A stretch of 64,000 nt of DNA from NCBI GenBank assembly GCA_965220365.1, contig OZ244823.1, positions 1,364,001 to 1,428,000 on the forward strand. The letters run 5' to 3'. How positions within the stretch are numbered: position 1 is the first letter of the stretch; every line of letters begins with the position of its first letter. A model generated the notes under the pieces. The model worked only from the letters and a program-made list of their open reading frames with translations. It did no database searches and was not told the DNA's origin. The DNA comes from Bin80 sp965220365 (GTDB lineage: Bacteria; Bacteroidota; Rhodothermia; Rhodothermales; Bin80). The translations under genes and the position numbers were made by a program. This document shows, piece by piece, positions 54,701 to 63,991 of the stretch.

Positions 54701-57700
54701 TCATCTTCTTCATCAATCTCATCGGGCGTGGTCCGGATCACATAGGTCCCGCTCGTTTCTTCTCTTTCGATCCTCACCTGCATGGGAGCGGCTGCATGGT
54801 AATCCTGCGCATCTGCGCTGCCAGGAGTCAGCACCAGAGGGATCGTCACCGCGGCGGGCAACTCCTCGGACAGTTTGACCGTCACCGTCACCGCCTCTCC
54901 CTCAGCCACCGGGTTCGTAGAGGCAAAAAGATCCACCCGAACAACTTCTGGCGGAACCCGGTCCCGGATCGTCACCCAATGCGAGGATTCCAGACCCGGC
55001 TCCAGAACCGCCGGATCCAGATCCCCCAAAGAAACGATAAACCGCTCATCCTGCGTGTCCGTATCCGCAATCGTCACAATCTGCCCCGTGCCCTCTGTCT
55101 CTTCGCCGGCAACCGTCACCTGTTTTAATTCGATATAATCTCCCGGCTCGGACGTATAGGGGGTATACGCCAGTGGAATCGTCACCGCAGTCTCCAGCGG
55201 ATTCGCCAGCGTTACCCTTACCGTCACCGGATCCCCTTCGTCAACTACCTCTGGATCCACCGACAAGGTCACCTCCACCGGGGGCGGATCGTCATCGTCG
55301 ATAATCGTGATCTCGACCTCCGAGGGATGACCAGCCTCCACATCCGCGGGCAGTGTGCCCAGTGCCACCACAAAACGCTCGCCTCCCTCAGAAATGTTAT
55401 CCGGGGTCGTACGCACTACGGCTGTACCGCTGCCTGAACCTGAAATAATCGTGATCTCCGAAACCGGAACATAATCGTTCGGCTCCGCGGGATCAACAGC
55501 CCCGGGCCGGTAGGTCAACGGAATCGTCACCGCGGCGGGTAATGCGCTGGAAAGCGTCGCCGTCACCGTGACCGAACTCCCCTCGCCCACCGGATTCGGA
55601 CTTGCCGATAAAGACACATTCGGGAGAATAACCGCAGGCGTATCCAAATCTGTAATCTCGACCCCCACCGAAGACGGCGTGCCTGCCGCAACCTCGGAAG
55701 GCAAATCCCCCAGGGCCACCGTAAACGTCTCATTGTCAGAATCCGCATCCTTCACCGTCGTGATCGTGCCCGTACCCTCCAGCGAATTCGCCGCAATCGT
55801 GATGGAGGCCAGACTGCCGTAGTCCCCCTTCTCTGCTGTACCCGGCGTCAGCGTCAACGGAATCGTCACCGCGGCGGGCAACGCGCGGGACAGCGTCGCC
55901 GTTACCGTCACATCCTCTCCCTCGTCCACCGGATTCGGATTTGCAGATAGATGTACCGCAGGCTTCTCACGGATCGTTACCAGCACCGAAGACGGCGTTC
56001 CTGCCACAACCTCGGAAGGCAAATCCCCCAGGGCCACCGTGAACGTCTCATCGTCAGAATCCGTATCCTTCACCGTCGTGATCGTGCCCGTACCCGTCAG
56101 CGAATTCGCCGCAATCGTGATGGAGGCCAGACTGCCATAATCCCCCGTCTCCGCGGGATCAACAGCCCCGGGCCGGTACGTCAACGGAATCGTCACCGCG
56201 GCGGGCAACGCGCGGGACAGCGTCGCCGTTACCGTCACATCCTCTCCCTCGTCCACCGGATTCGGATTTGCCGATAAGCTTACTGTAGGCGTATCACGGA
56301 TCGTTACCAGCTCCGAAGACGGCGTTCCCGCCACAACCTCAGAAGGCAAATCCCCCAGTGCTACCGTGAACGTCTCATCGTCAAAATCCGTATCCCGCAC
56401 GGTTGTAATCGTGCCCGTACCCGTCAGCGAATTCGCCGCAATCGTGATGGAGGCCAGACTGCCATAGTCCCCCTTCTCTGCCGTGCCCGGTGTCAGCGTC
56501 AACGGAATCACCGCCGCGGCGGGTAATGCTCCAGAAAGCGTCGCCGTCACCGTCACCGAACTCCCCTCGTCCACCGGATTCGGATTTGCAGATAGATGTA
56601 CCGCAGGCTTCTCACGGATCGTTACCAGCACCGAAGACGGCGTTCCTGCCACAACCTCGGAAGGCAAATCCCCCAGGGCTACCGTGAACGTCTCATCGTC
56701 AAAATCCGTATCCCGCACGGTTGTAATCGTGCCCGTACCCTCCAGCGCATTGGCCGCAATCGTGATGGAGGCCAGACTGCCATAGTCCCCCTTCTCCGCC
56801 GTGCCCGGCGTCAACGTCAGCGGAATTGTCACCGCGGCAGACAACGCGCTGGACAGCGTCGCCGTCACCGTCACCGAACTCCCCTCGTTCACCGGCGTGG
56901 TCGCCGATAGATGTACTGCAGGCGTCACCGGAGGCGTATCCAAATCTGTAATCTCTACCTCCTCCGAGGACGGCGATCCCGCCGCAACCTCGGAGGGCAA
57001 ATCCCCCAGGGCCACCGTAAACGTCTCATCGTCAGAATCCGTATCCTTCACCGTCGTGATCGTGCCCGTACCCTCCAGCGCATTGGCCGCAATCGTGATG
57101 GAGGCCAGACTGCCATAGTCCCCCTTCTCTGCCGTGCCCGGTGTCAGCGTCAGCGGAATTGTCACCGCGGCAGGCAACGCGCTGGAAAGCCTCGCCGTCA
57201 CCGTCACCGCCTTTCCCTCGTCCACCGGATTTGGACTTGCAAATAAGCTTACCGTAGGCGTATCGAGATCCGTAATCGTTACCTCCACCGAAGACGGCGT
57301 GCCTGCCGCAACCCCGGAAGGCAGACTCCCCAGGGCCACCGTAAACGTCTCATCATCAGAATCCGTATCCCGCACGGTTGTAATCGTGCCCATACCCTCC
57401 AGCGAATTCGCCGCAATCGTGATGGAGGCCAGACTGCCGTAGTCCCCCTTCTCTGCTGTGCCCGGCGTCAGCGTCAACGGAATTGTCACCGCGGCAGGCA
57501 ACGCGCTGGAAAGCCTCGCCGTTACCGTCACCGCCTTTCCCTCGTCCACCGGATTCGGACTTGCAGATAAGCTTACTGTAGGCGTATCGAGATCCGTAAT
57601 CGTTACCAGCTCCGAAGACGGCGATCCCGCCGCAACCTCGGAAGGCAGACTCCCCAGGGCCACCGTAAACGTCTCATCGTCAGAATCCGTATCCCTCACC

Positions 57701-60700
57701 GTCGTGATCGTGCCCGTACCCTCCAGCGCATTGGCCGCAATCGTGATGGAGGCCAGACTGCCATAGTCCCCCTTCTCTGCCGTGCCCGGTGTCAGCGTCA
57801 GCGGAATTGTCACCGCGGCAGGCAACGCGCGGGAAAGCCTCGCCGTCACCGTCACCGCCTTTCCCTCGTCCACCGGATTTGGACTTGCAAATAAGCTTAC
57901 CGCAGGCGTATCGAGATCCGTAATCGTTACCTCCTCCGAAGACGGCGTTCCCGCCACAACCTCGGAAGGTAAATCCCCCAGGGCCACCGTAAACGTCTCA
58001 TCATCAGAATCCGCATCCTTCACCGTCGTGATCGTGCCCGTACCCGTCAGCGCATTGGCTGCAATCGTGATGGAGGCCAGACTGCCGTAGTCCCCCTTCT
58101 CTGCCGTGCCCGGCGTCTGCGTCAGCGGAATCGTCACCGAAGTGGGTAATGCTCCAGAAAGCGTCGCCGTCACCGTCACCGAACTTCCCTCGTCCACCGG
58201 ATTCGGATTTGCAGATAGATGTACCGCAGGCTTCTCACGGATCGTTACCAGCACCGAAGACGGCGTTCCTTCCACAACCTCGGAAGGCAAATCCCCCAGG
58301 GCTACCGTGAACGTCTCATCGTCAAAATCCGTATCCCGCACGGTTGTAATCGTGCCCGTACCTGCCTCCGCATTGGCCGCAATCGTGATGGAGGCCAGAC
58401 TGCCATAGTCCCCCGCCTCCGCCGTACCCGGCGTCAACGTCAACGGAATCACTGCCGCCGTGGGCAATGCGCGGGACAGCGTCGCCGTCACCGTCACCGC
58501 CTTTCCTTCGTCCACCGGATTCGGACTTGCAAATAAGCTTACCGTAGGCGTATCGAGATCCGTAATCGTTACCTCCACCGAAGACGGCGCTCCTGCCGCA
58601 ACCCCGGAAGGCAGACTCCCCAGGGCCACCGTAAACGTCTCATCGTCAGAATCCGTATCCTTCACCGTCGTGATCGTGCCCGTACCCTCCAGCGCATTGG
58701 CCGCAATCGTGATGGAGGCCAGACTGCCATAGTCCCCCGCCTCCGCCGTACCCGGCGTCAACGTCAACGGAATCACTGCCGCCGTGGGCAATGCGCGGGA
58801 CAGCGTCGCCGTCACCGTCACCGCCTTTCCTTCGTCCACCGGATTCGGACTTGCAAATAAGCTTACTGTAGGCGTATCGAGATCCGTAATCGTTACCTCC
58901 ACCGAAGACGGCGCTCCTGCCGCAACCCCGGAAGGCAGACTCCCCAGGGCCACCGTAAACGTCTCATCGTCAGAATCCGTATCCCTCACCGTCGTGATCG
59001 TGCCCGTACCCTCCAGCGCATTGGCCGCAATCGTGATGGAGGCCAGACTGCCATAGTCCCCCTTCTCTGCCGTGCCCGGTGTCAGCGTCAGCGGAATTGT
59101 CACCGCGGCAGGCAACGCGCGGGAAAGCCTCGCCGTCACCGTCACCGCCTTTCCCTCGTCCACCGGATTTGGACTTGCAAATAAGCTTACCGTAGGCGTA
59201 TCGAGATCCGTAATCGTTACCTCCACCGAAGACGGCGTGCCTGCCGCAACCCCGGAAGGCAGACTCCCCAGGGCCACCGTAAACGTCTCATCATCAGAAT
59301 CCGTATCCCGCACGGTTGTAATCGTGCCCGTACCCTCCAGCGAATTCGCCGCAATCGTGATGGAGGCCAGACTGCCGTAGTCCCCCTTCTCTGCTGTACC
59401 CGGCGTCAGCGTCAACGGAATCGTCATCGAAGTAGGCAACGCGCTGGAAAGCGTCGCCGTTACCGTCACCGAACTCCCCTCTTTCACCGGATTCGGACTT
59501 GCCGATAAGCTTACCGTAGGCGTATCCAAATCTGTAATCTCGACCCCCACCGAAGACGGCGTTCCCGCCACAACCTCGGAAGGCAAATCCCCTAGGGCCA
59601 CCGTGAACGTCTCATCGTCAGAATCCGCATCCCGCACGGTTGTAATCGTGCCCGTACCCGTCAGCGCATTGGCCGCAATCGTGATGGATGCCAGACTGCC
59701 GTAGTCCGCCTTCTCTGCCGTGCCCGGCGTCTGCGTCAGCGGAATCGTCACCGCGGCGGGCAACGCTTTGGACAGCGTCGCCGTTACCATCACCGAACTT
59801 CCCTCGTCCACCGGGTTCGGACTTGCCGATAAGCTTACCGTAGGCATCTCATCGTCCGTGATTGTGACCATGACCGATTTTGAAACCCCATCATACCCGC
59901 CATCTTCTGCCTTCAAGGTAAGCGTTTCTGATTCATCATCAGAATCATTATCCTGCTTTGCTGTCAGCGTCACTATTTGTTCATCGTCCCAGTTTGACGA
60001 GAGAAATATCAGTGTCATAGGGTTGATCGGATCAAGGTCTAACTCTCCATCTGTACCTAGATCCACTGTAATTACCACCGTTACATCGGCGGGAGGCTGC
60101 GCTGCAAGCTTAACCTCAAAAGCCTCTGAGTCGCCCTCATCTATTTGTACCGATGTTGGATTGATCACAAGATCCGGCTTATCGTCATCTTCGATCGTCA
60201 CGTCGATTGTTTTTGTATCTAAGGTGCCGCCCGAGGCTGTGAGCGTAAGTGTTTCTGATTCATCGTTAAAATCAGGATCATGTTTTGCCGTCAACGTTAC
60301 CGTTTTCTCCTGATCCCAGTCTGAAGGGTCGAATGTCAGCGTATTAGGGGCTACCGGATCCAGATCTAACTCTCCGTCTGTACCCTGATCTACGGAAATG
60401 ACGACATCTATCTTGCTGGATGGCTTTCTGGTAAGCTTGACAGCAAAGGACTTCGTATCTCCTTCCGTAACAGTTATCAATGTGCCTACAACAATTTCTG
60501 GTGGATTGTCGTCGTCTTTAATCGTCACGTTGACTGTTTCCGAAATCCCGTCGTAGCCACTATCTTCTGCCCTAAGTGTAAGCGTCTCTGATTCATCGTC
60601 AGAATCATCGTCATGCTTTGCTGTCAGCGTCACCTCTTGCGGATGGTTCCAGTCTGAATGGTGGAATCTCAGCGTATCCGGGGTTACCGGATCCAGATCT

Positions 60701-62589
60701 AACTCTCCATCTGTCCCCTGATTTGTCACGGAAATAACTACTTTGACCCAACCGGATGGCTGCGCCTCAAGTTCAACCTTGAAGGTCTCCGACTTTCCCT
60801 CTTTTACTTCTACTGGTATTGAAGTCACCTTAAGGCCGGGCGTGTCATCATCAATGATTTCCACATCAACACTTCCACGCTCTCGATCATATCCGCCCCC
60901 ACTTGCCGTTAGCCACACTGTCTCAGAATGGTCCGCAAAATCATCGTCCTGTTCTGCTTTTAGCGTCACCGTGTTCTCCTGATTCCAGTCTAAAGAGGTA
61001 AATGTAAGACTAGCGGGACTCGCTGTTAAAATATCATGGCTAGGGATCGTAACCGTAACATCATTTGATCCCACATTCCCCGAAGGTGGGTCCGAGAGTT
61101 TCACCGTAAATGTTTTGTAATCTCCCTCATCAATCGTCAAAGCTGACGGAGTCACGACCAGTCCAGGATCATCATCGTCCTCAATCCGTACGTAATACGA
61201 CGTTTTCGCGCCAAGGTAAGAAGGTTCACTCGGTGACCCTGTGATGGTCAAAGTCACAACAAATAGTTCATCTACATCATCAAGATCTTCCTTTGCCTCA
61301 AAAAGTGCCATTTCAGGCCACGTACAATTAGTTAATACTCGGCCATTCCAACGTTCAGCTATGCAAGGGTACCAAGCGTCTTTGCTGAAGATCAACTCCG
61401 TTGGATCTATCGTTAGTTTCGTGTTGTCATGACCACTAAAGGTGGCGATCAGGTCAGATGCAGAAGGTGTTCCATTTAGAGAAGGATGGATCTTTATATT
61501 AGATCCTTCTGGAATCAAAAGCTCATTTTGGGGCACATCCCAAATTGTCACATCCACCGTATATTTCAAGCCGGTATAGTCTCCCCCCGATGCCGTGAAT
61601 GTCAGGGGTATGGTCTCGTCCTTAAACTCACGATCTACCTCCGTTCCTAATGCCAGTCGTTGGGTTTGCTGCCAGGAATTCATCGGGAATGTCAATCTCG
61701 TTTGATCTGGGAGTAACTTTGTGTTTTCGTGTCCGGTAATCGTGAATTCAACATCACCCGAAGGCGGTCCCAATGCCGATAGAAGTCCAACGCTAAAAGT
61801 CCTTTTGCTCCCTTCCCCAAGCGACCAAGGCGCAAGTTCAAACGGTCGTTCGTCATCTATAATTTTCACAACTTCTTGAGATGAACCCCCAGCGCTTCCC
61901 GAATATGTGAAGGTTAGGGTTATTTCTTCATCGCCATCATCGGGATCCTGATCTGCAGTCACCGTCAGTCGCCGCTCCAAGTTTGTAGGGGTAAACGTCA
62001 GTTCTGTTGGGGTCACTGTCAGGCCCGTTTTTTCATGGCCCGTAATCGTGACCGTTATATCACTTACAACTTGTAGGCTACCAAGCTTCACAGTGACGGT
62101 TCTGGAATTTCCCTCCAGAACCGTCACGAAATACTGTGCATTACCGATCGCTCGTTGTAGATTTCCCAATCTGTTTCCTGCAAATTTGCTTGAATATGTA
62201 GACGGTTCTGCCGCACCAGCACTTGAAGCCCAGGGAAGAGAAATCGGGGGGGGGGGGGTATGCGGAAAGAATGCCCCTTGAGATGGATCCTCGCCGCCCA
62301 CACTGATGAATCCAGACGGATGGATTGCTCCGTTTGGTTTACCAGGAAGAATCATAAGGTGAGAGCTTATTTCTCCCGGATTATTTTTTCCAAGGACTTG
62401 TACGTTCGAATTTGATAATGATTGGAGGTCTGCTCGGGTATGGATTTGAATTTTTGGGGTTTGCTCCTGTCCCAAAGCGGAGGTAGGCAGGTAAGCTACC
62501 CAAAGACCAATGATGATCAGGACATGCTTGATGCAGACCGTAGGATTCTGGCTTTTACCACAGAGAGTAAACTGTACTTTGCCTCTCAT
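51769..62589 (-). CDS. Giant Calx-beta repeat surface protein with C-terminal outer-membrane barrel
   Basis: A 3606-residue exported protein. A long signal peptide ends near LPTSALGQ. After a linker with a poly-C tract, residues about 140-910 hold some seven diverged beta-sandwich repeats with DDDSDDESETLTL-type calcium-site acidic loops. Residues about 912-2318 contain 13 nearly identical 102-111-residue Calx-beta-like units (PTVSLSASPNPVDEGSSVTV style, each with DSDDETFTVALG), then diverged units and two canonical Calx-beta domains. The last 400 or so residues form a beta-barrel (many aromatic alternating strands) ending in GMLRY, a typical outer-membrane C-terminus. It is probably an autotransporter-like adhesin or a surface calcium-binding protein. 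Confidence 0.85.
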   Translation of the reverse strand: MRGKVQFTLCGKSQNPTVCIKHVLIIIGLWVAYLPTSALGQEQTPKIQIHTRADLQSLSNSNVQVLGKNNPGEISSHLMILPGKPNGAIHPSGFISVGGEDPSQGAFFPHTPPPPISLPWASSAGAAEPSTYSSKFAGNRLGNLQRAIGNAQYFVTVLEGNSRTVTVKLGSLQVVSDITVTITGHEKTGLTVTPTELTFTPTNLERRLTVTADQDPDDGDEEITLTFTYSGSAGGSSQEVVKIIDDERPFELAPWSLGEGSKRTFSVGLLSALGPPSGDVEFTITGHENTKLLPDQTRLTFPMNSWQQTQRLALGTEVDREFKDETIPLTFTASGGDYTGLKYTVDVTIWDVPQNELLIPEGSNIKIHPSLNGTPSASDLIATFSGHDNTKLTIDPTELIFSKDAWYPCIAERWNGRVLTNCTWPEMALFEAKEDLDDVDELFVVTLTITGSPSEPSYLGAKTSYYVRIEDDDDPGLVVTPSALTIDEGDYKTFTVKLSDPPSGNVGSNDVTVTIPSHDILTASPASLTFTSLDWNQENTVTLKAEQDDDFADHSETVWLTASGGGYDRERGSVDVEIIDDDTPGLKVTSIPVEVKEGKSETFKVELEAQPSGWVKVVISVTNQGTDGELDLDPVTPDTLRFHHSDWNHPQEVTLTAKHDDDSDDESETLTLRAEDSGYDGISETVNVTIKDDDNPPEIVVGTLITVTEGDTKSFAVKLTRKPSSKIDVVISVDQGTDGELDLDPVAPNTLTFDPSDWDQEKTVTLTAKHDPDFNDESETLTLTASGGTLDTKTIDVTIEDDDKPDLVINPTSVQIDEGDSEAFEVKLAAQPPADVTVVITVDLGTDGELDLDPINPMTLIFLSSNWDDEQIVTLTAKQDNDSDDESETLTLKAEDGGYDGVSKSVMVTITDDEMPTVSLSASPNPVDEGSSVMVTATLSKALPAAVTIPLTQTPGTAEKADYGSLASITIAANALTGTGTITTVRDADSDDETFTVALGDLPSEVVAGTPSSVGVEITDLDTPTVSLSASPNPVKEGSSVTVTATLSSALPTSMTIPLTLTPGTAEKGDYGSLASITIAANSLEGTGTITTVRDTDSDDETFTVALGSLPSGVAAGTPSSVEVTITDLDTPTVSLFASPNPVDEGKAVTVTARLSRALPAAVTIPLTLTPGTAEKGDYGSLASITIAANALEGTGTITTVRDTDSDDETFTVALGSLPSGVAAGAPSSVEVTITDLDTPTVSLFASPNPVDEGKAVTVTATLSRALPTAAVIPLTLTPGTAEAGDYGSLASITIAANALEGTGTITTVKDTDSDDETFTVALGSLPSGVAAGAPSSVEVTITDLDTPTVSLFASPNPVDEGKAVTVTATLSRALPTAAVIPLTLTPGTAEAGDYGSLASITIAANAEAGTGTITTVRDTDFDDETFTVALGDLPSEVVEGTPSSVLVTIREKPAVHLSANPNPVDEGSSVTVTATLSGALPTSVTIPLTQTPGTAEKGDYGSLASITIAANALTGTGTITTVKDADSDDETFTVALGDLPSEVVAGTPSSEEVTITDLDTPAVSLFASPNPVDEGKAVTVTARLSRALPAAVTIPLTLTPGTAEKGDYGSLASITIAANALEGTGTITTVRDTDSDDETFTVALGSLPSEVAAGSPSSELVTITDLDTPTVSLSASPNPVDEGKAVTVTARLSSALPAAVTIPLTLTPGTAEKGDYGSLASITIAANSLEGMGTITTVRDTDSDDETFTVALGSLPSGVAAGTPSSVEVTITDLDTPTVSLFASPNPVDEGKAVTVTARLSSALPAAVTIPLTLTPGTAEKGDYGSLASITIAANALEGTGTITTVKDTDSDDETFTVALGDLPSEVAAGSPSSEEVEITDLDTPPVTPAVHLSATTPVNEGSSVTVTATLSSALSAAVTIPLTLTPGTAEKGDYGSLASITIAANALEGTGTITTVRDTDFDDETFTVALGDLPSEVVAGTPSSVLVTIREKPAVHLSANPNPVDEGSSVTVTATLSGALPAAAVIPLTLTPGTAEKGDYGSLASITIAANSLTGTGTITTVRDTDFDDETFTVALGDLPSEVVAGTPSSELVTIRDTPTVSLSANPNPVDEGEDVTVTATLSRALPAAVTIPLTYRPGAVDPAETGDYGSLASITIAANSLTGTGTITTVKDTDSDDETFTVALGDLPSEVVAGTPSSVLVTIREKPAVHLSANPNPVDEGEDVTVTATLSRALPAAVTIPLTLTPGTAEKGDYGSLASITIAANSLEGTGTITTVKDADSDNETFTVALGDLPSEVAAGTPSSVGVEITDLDTPAVILPNVSLSASPNPVGEGSSVTVTATLSSALPAAVTIPLTYRPGAVDPAEPNDYVPVSEITIISGSGSGTAVVRTTPDNISEGGERFVVALGTLPADVEAGHPSEVEITIIDDDDPPPVEVTLSVDPEVVDEGDPVTVRVTLANPLETAVTIPLAYTPYTSEPGDYIELKQVTVAGEETEGTGQIVTIADTDTQDERFIVSLGDLDPAVLEPGLESSHWVTIRDRVPPEVVRVDLFASTNPVAEGEAVTVTVKLSEELPAAVTIPLVLTPGSADAQDYHAAAPMQVRIEREETSGTYVIRTTPDEIDEEDETFTVRVGALPEGMVAGDSLDITIEDDDAVGIEASPSISLLEGGTEEYRFSLASEPLGAVTVTMDWPRGTDLTVSPITRIFTPSDWNEPQQVTLTADEDDDISPDRVEVTLRATGADYTGEVHVLQVTIIDKDTPGIVAPHAVRIEEETDSEFGVHLSAKPSGTVTVTVSGFAGELTASPTRLSFTTTNWETPQTVTLTAGHDDDVVDDSETLTLTADGGGYAGIEHRVTVTVEDNDEAEIVAPAEVTMAEGTQSALEVRLSAEPSGTVTIALTGHAGTQLTLDRASLTFTTTNWKTSQTVTLTAAEDDNDEEDQVRLLLTASGGGYNGVSHTTQVTITDKGPVTISIWSQQGSENAGRLQLPIELSRATDQVVTVQYASSDDTAEAGLDYTASRGVVIFDPGATRGVVEIAIIDDELPEDDETFRVTLSNARNATIARGTGTGTILDDDQSAAALRVEDARVLEEEAEVRFRVLLSQPQREMVSAQYRTRDGTARAGEDYQASSGVVTLAPGTTEAMIAVPLLKGGLDWGQETFTLHLSSSEHARIEKAVGVATIQESTTVSERVLEAYAARFVRTSSVQVVEALGDRFRSAADGAACTALERAEMAQLWYSRWDPSPGELLAGCRMSESMLLPGGSLSVWGRGAFRQFNGQQPLTLRGEVTTAMLGADYRWRGGWLAGVLLAHSRGDGSFEVENESGDITSALTGIYPYVSYTRAGWEVWLSGGAGRGQAEVSELDAEMTTRFGAMGMRGTLASGGSARLRYHGDLLVTGAEIEEHAITAEVVRVRVGLEASAQITKGIRPYVEANVRQDGGSAETGTGLELGGGVRFASPAWRLRGEVRTQGLVMHTADGFTEWGFSGSLQVGNRSEGLTMSLRPSWGRAQGMSMYRQQTILDAVPIGAGRQRTDLELGYGIPWKEGTARSVMGVTQLPGGRMYRLGGQLRPWERLSVSIFGLAHRRNAAPGDIGVNVQGMLRY
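55640..59850. repeat. Array of about 13 near-identical 306-336-base coding repeats
   Basis: Most units are 324 bases long and encode one Calx-beta-like domain. Long stretches such as GCAATCGTGATGGAGGCCAG and CTGCCGTAGTCCCCC recur almost unchanged in every unit. Some neighbouring units (around 58.2-59.0 kb) are almost identical over their full length, implying recent duplication or gene conversion. The repeats should support expansion and contraction by recombination. Confidence 0.92.
62246..62258. repeat. 13-base G tract (poly-C in the sense strand) inside the giant gene
   Basis: A mononucleotide run that encodes four consecutive prolines at about residues 111-115 of the 3606-residue protein. 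In the given sequence the frame is open. One base gained or lost would stop translation early, so it is a candidate slipped-strand phase-variation switch. Homopolymer length errors in sequencing are also possible. Confidence 0.85.
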
Positions 62590-62820
62590 TATTTTCGACT
62601 ACAAGAGATACAGATCATTATGTCTTGTGATGACTTAGTTCAAAGCACAGACAGCAACTATATATAGACACCTCCTGAATGCTAAGTTAAGCTTTTTTTC
62701 GATGTAAGGTCTACGGGCTTTGTCTTCCAGTTGAGCAACGGCGCATACGATAGGTTGCAGACGATCTTTGTTTGAGCAGAGGTCTGGCCGAACAGATGAA
62801 GCGGCAATGTATTTGCGAGG
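62590..62820. other. Upstream region of the giant gene
   Basis: About 230 bases to the edge of the IS110 remnant. On the minus strand TATAGTTG near 62665-62675 is one base off the TAnnTTTG element, but no good -33 partner is visible. Nothing else was recognised. Confidence 0.35.
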
Positions 62821-63193
62821 GGGAGACTTCCTACCATTTATGCAAGTCAAAACGGGAAAATTTAATGGATTTTAATTTTTTGTTTGACCTGAGATTTACG
62901 TGATTTCTATGGGCTTCCATTTTTGAATTGAATTCCAAGGTTCTTGCAAAACTAATAATCCCGATACAAAAAAAAACGCTCTGGAACGCCTTCAGGACAA
63001 TCAATATTTTCAAGATTGGAGGTTTTGCAAAACTCATTCTTTTCGTCTCCTTGTTACCCGGCTGGTTGGAGCAATTTGGCAGCAGCGGTTGCTCGGCTGC
63101 TGTCAAAGCATGTTTGGTAGCGAAGCATTGCACAGGCGATGGCGAGCAGGCGGTCTGCGACCGACCGGAGGGCTCGGCCGTGGCTGTGGCCGC
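62821..63193 (-). mobile_element. Right part of a second, diverged IS110 element
   Basis: Reverse-oriented sequence matching the 3' end of the IS110 element at 31-32.7 kb: about 97 bases of right-end sequence (62821-62917), then an extra stretch of roughly 100 bases absent from the first copy, then the transposase C-terminus. Homology stops at 63193, exactly where group II intron sequence begins; the remaining transposase may continue beyond the window. Confidence 0.75.
63054..63193 (-). pseudogene. IS110 transposase C-terminal part, interrupted by the intron
   Basis: Encodes GHSHGRALRSVADRLLAIACAM then LRYQTCFDSSRATAAAKLLQPAG and a stop, in the same frame as the intact copy with about six substitutions. 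The frame is preserved up to the junction, so the reading frame was intact when the intron inserted. If the intron splices, although it lies on the opposite strand to the transposase here, the product could not restore the message; the gene is therefore disrupted. Confidence 0.72.
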
Positions 63194-63783
63194 GTGCGTG
63201 TGTCACGAAGGGATGTGGAGGTGATGTAATGACTTAACTTCCGTATTCCGAGCTGTACAATGGATGAGGGCGGGCCCCTCGCAATCGCCGTACAGGCGGA
63301 GGTTGCAAACCACCCACAGCTGCGACATTAAAGAGGTGTCGTGGTGAGCGTGTCGGGAAAAGGCAGGTTTAGGAGCCTGTCAGGGTGCGCCAGGCTAACT
63401 GGTGAAAATGTAGCGGGTGAAAGTCCCGTAGTATGAAGATGCAACCAATCACATACTTCCACGAGCCGTGCGGGTGTTTCCGCGAGGGGATACGCGAAGC
63501 GTCGGTAGTGGTGCGTATGGCCGGAGCTATTGAGCATCGAAATGTTCGTTATTTGGGTCGCCGAGATTGTCCTGACGGTCGAAGGCAACATACAAAATCC
63601 CGAAAAGGCGAGGGATCTTGTGGGCCCACGGTGTCAAAGAACTCAGGGACGTACGTACGCATTTTACCGGGACCTGGGATGCCTCTATTGTGTCCTGAGC
63701 GAATTGGGACCGCGTGGGGAAGGCTGAAGAGGCTGAAGCCCACGATGAACGCAATAGAGGAGTCAGATGAGGCCATAGTAGCG

Positions 63784-63900
63784 ATGAAGGCGGCGAACAA
63801 GGGGGGACCTGCGGAGCAGCTGGAGCGAAGGGCCTCACCCGAGGGGAAGCTGGGAGAACCGAACACACTCCATACACAGAGATGGAAGAAGTGTGTTCCA
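63784..63900 (+). pseudogene. Remnant of the intron-encoded reverse transcriptase N-terminus
   Basis: The frame MKAANKGGPAEQLERRASPE then GKLGEPNTLHTQ resembles the N-terminal leader of LtrA-type maturases of bacterial group II introns. The reverse transcriptase fingers, palm and maturase domains do not follow; sequence passes directly to domain V. Recognition is from memory of the family's leader, so confidence is limited. Confidence 0.42.
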
Positions 63901-63959
63901 TCGGGACAACCAGCTACGGCATCCGATGCCGTCATGCACGACGGTGCGACCCGAGGGAG

Positions 63960-63991
63960 GAGCCGGATGCGTTAACGCGCACGTCCGGATC
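63960..63991 (+). ncRNA. Group II intron domain V hairpin
   Basis: A 32-base hairpin beginning GAGCCGGATGCG and ending with GCACGTCCGGATC. It carries the catalytic AGC triad (63961-63963) and a two-base bulge at about 63982-63983, the pattern of domain V in bacterial group II introns. The terminal loop (TTAACG) differs from the usual GNRA form. Confidence 0.65.

Noticed and set aside
55640..59850. Regular repeats suggesting a CRISPR array
   Set aside because: Units are over 300 bases, coding and nearly identical throughout; there are no short repeats with unique spacers and no cas genes.
53071..60313. Many open frames on the plus strand across the giant protein gene
   Set aside because: They are antisense shadows of a repetitive, GC-rich gene; they recur with the same spacing as the repeats and show only low-complexity Arg/Ser/Val-rich translations.
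62831..63133. 100-residue minus-strand frame (MQCFATKHALTAAE)
   Set aside because: It is the +1 frame of the IS110 transposase C-terminus; the true frame gives LLAIACAMLRYQTCFD and ends at 63054.
63385..63389. GTGCG as the intron 5' end
   Set aside because: Structured intron-like sequence continues upstream (CGACA/TGTCG hairpin at about 63323-63341), and a second GTGCG at 63194 coincides with the IS110 homology break.
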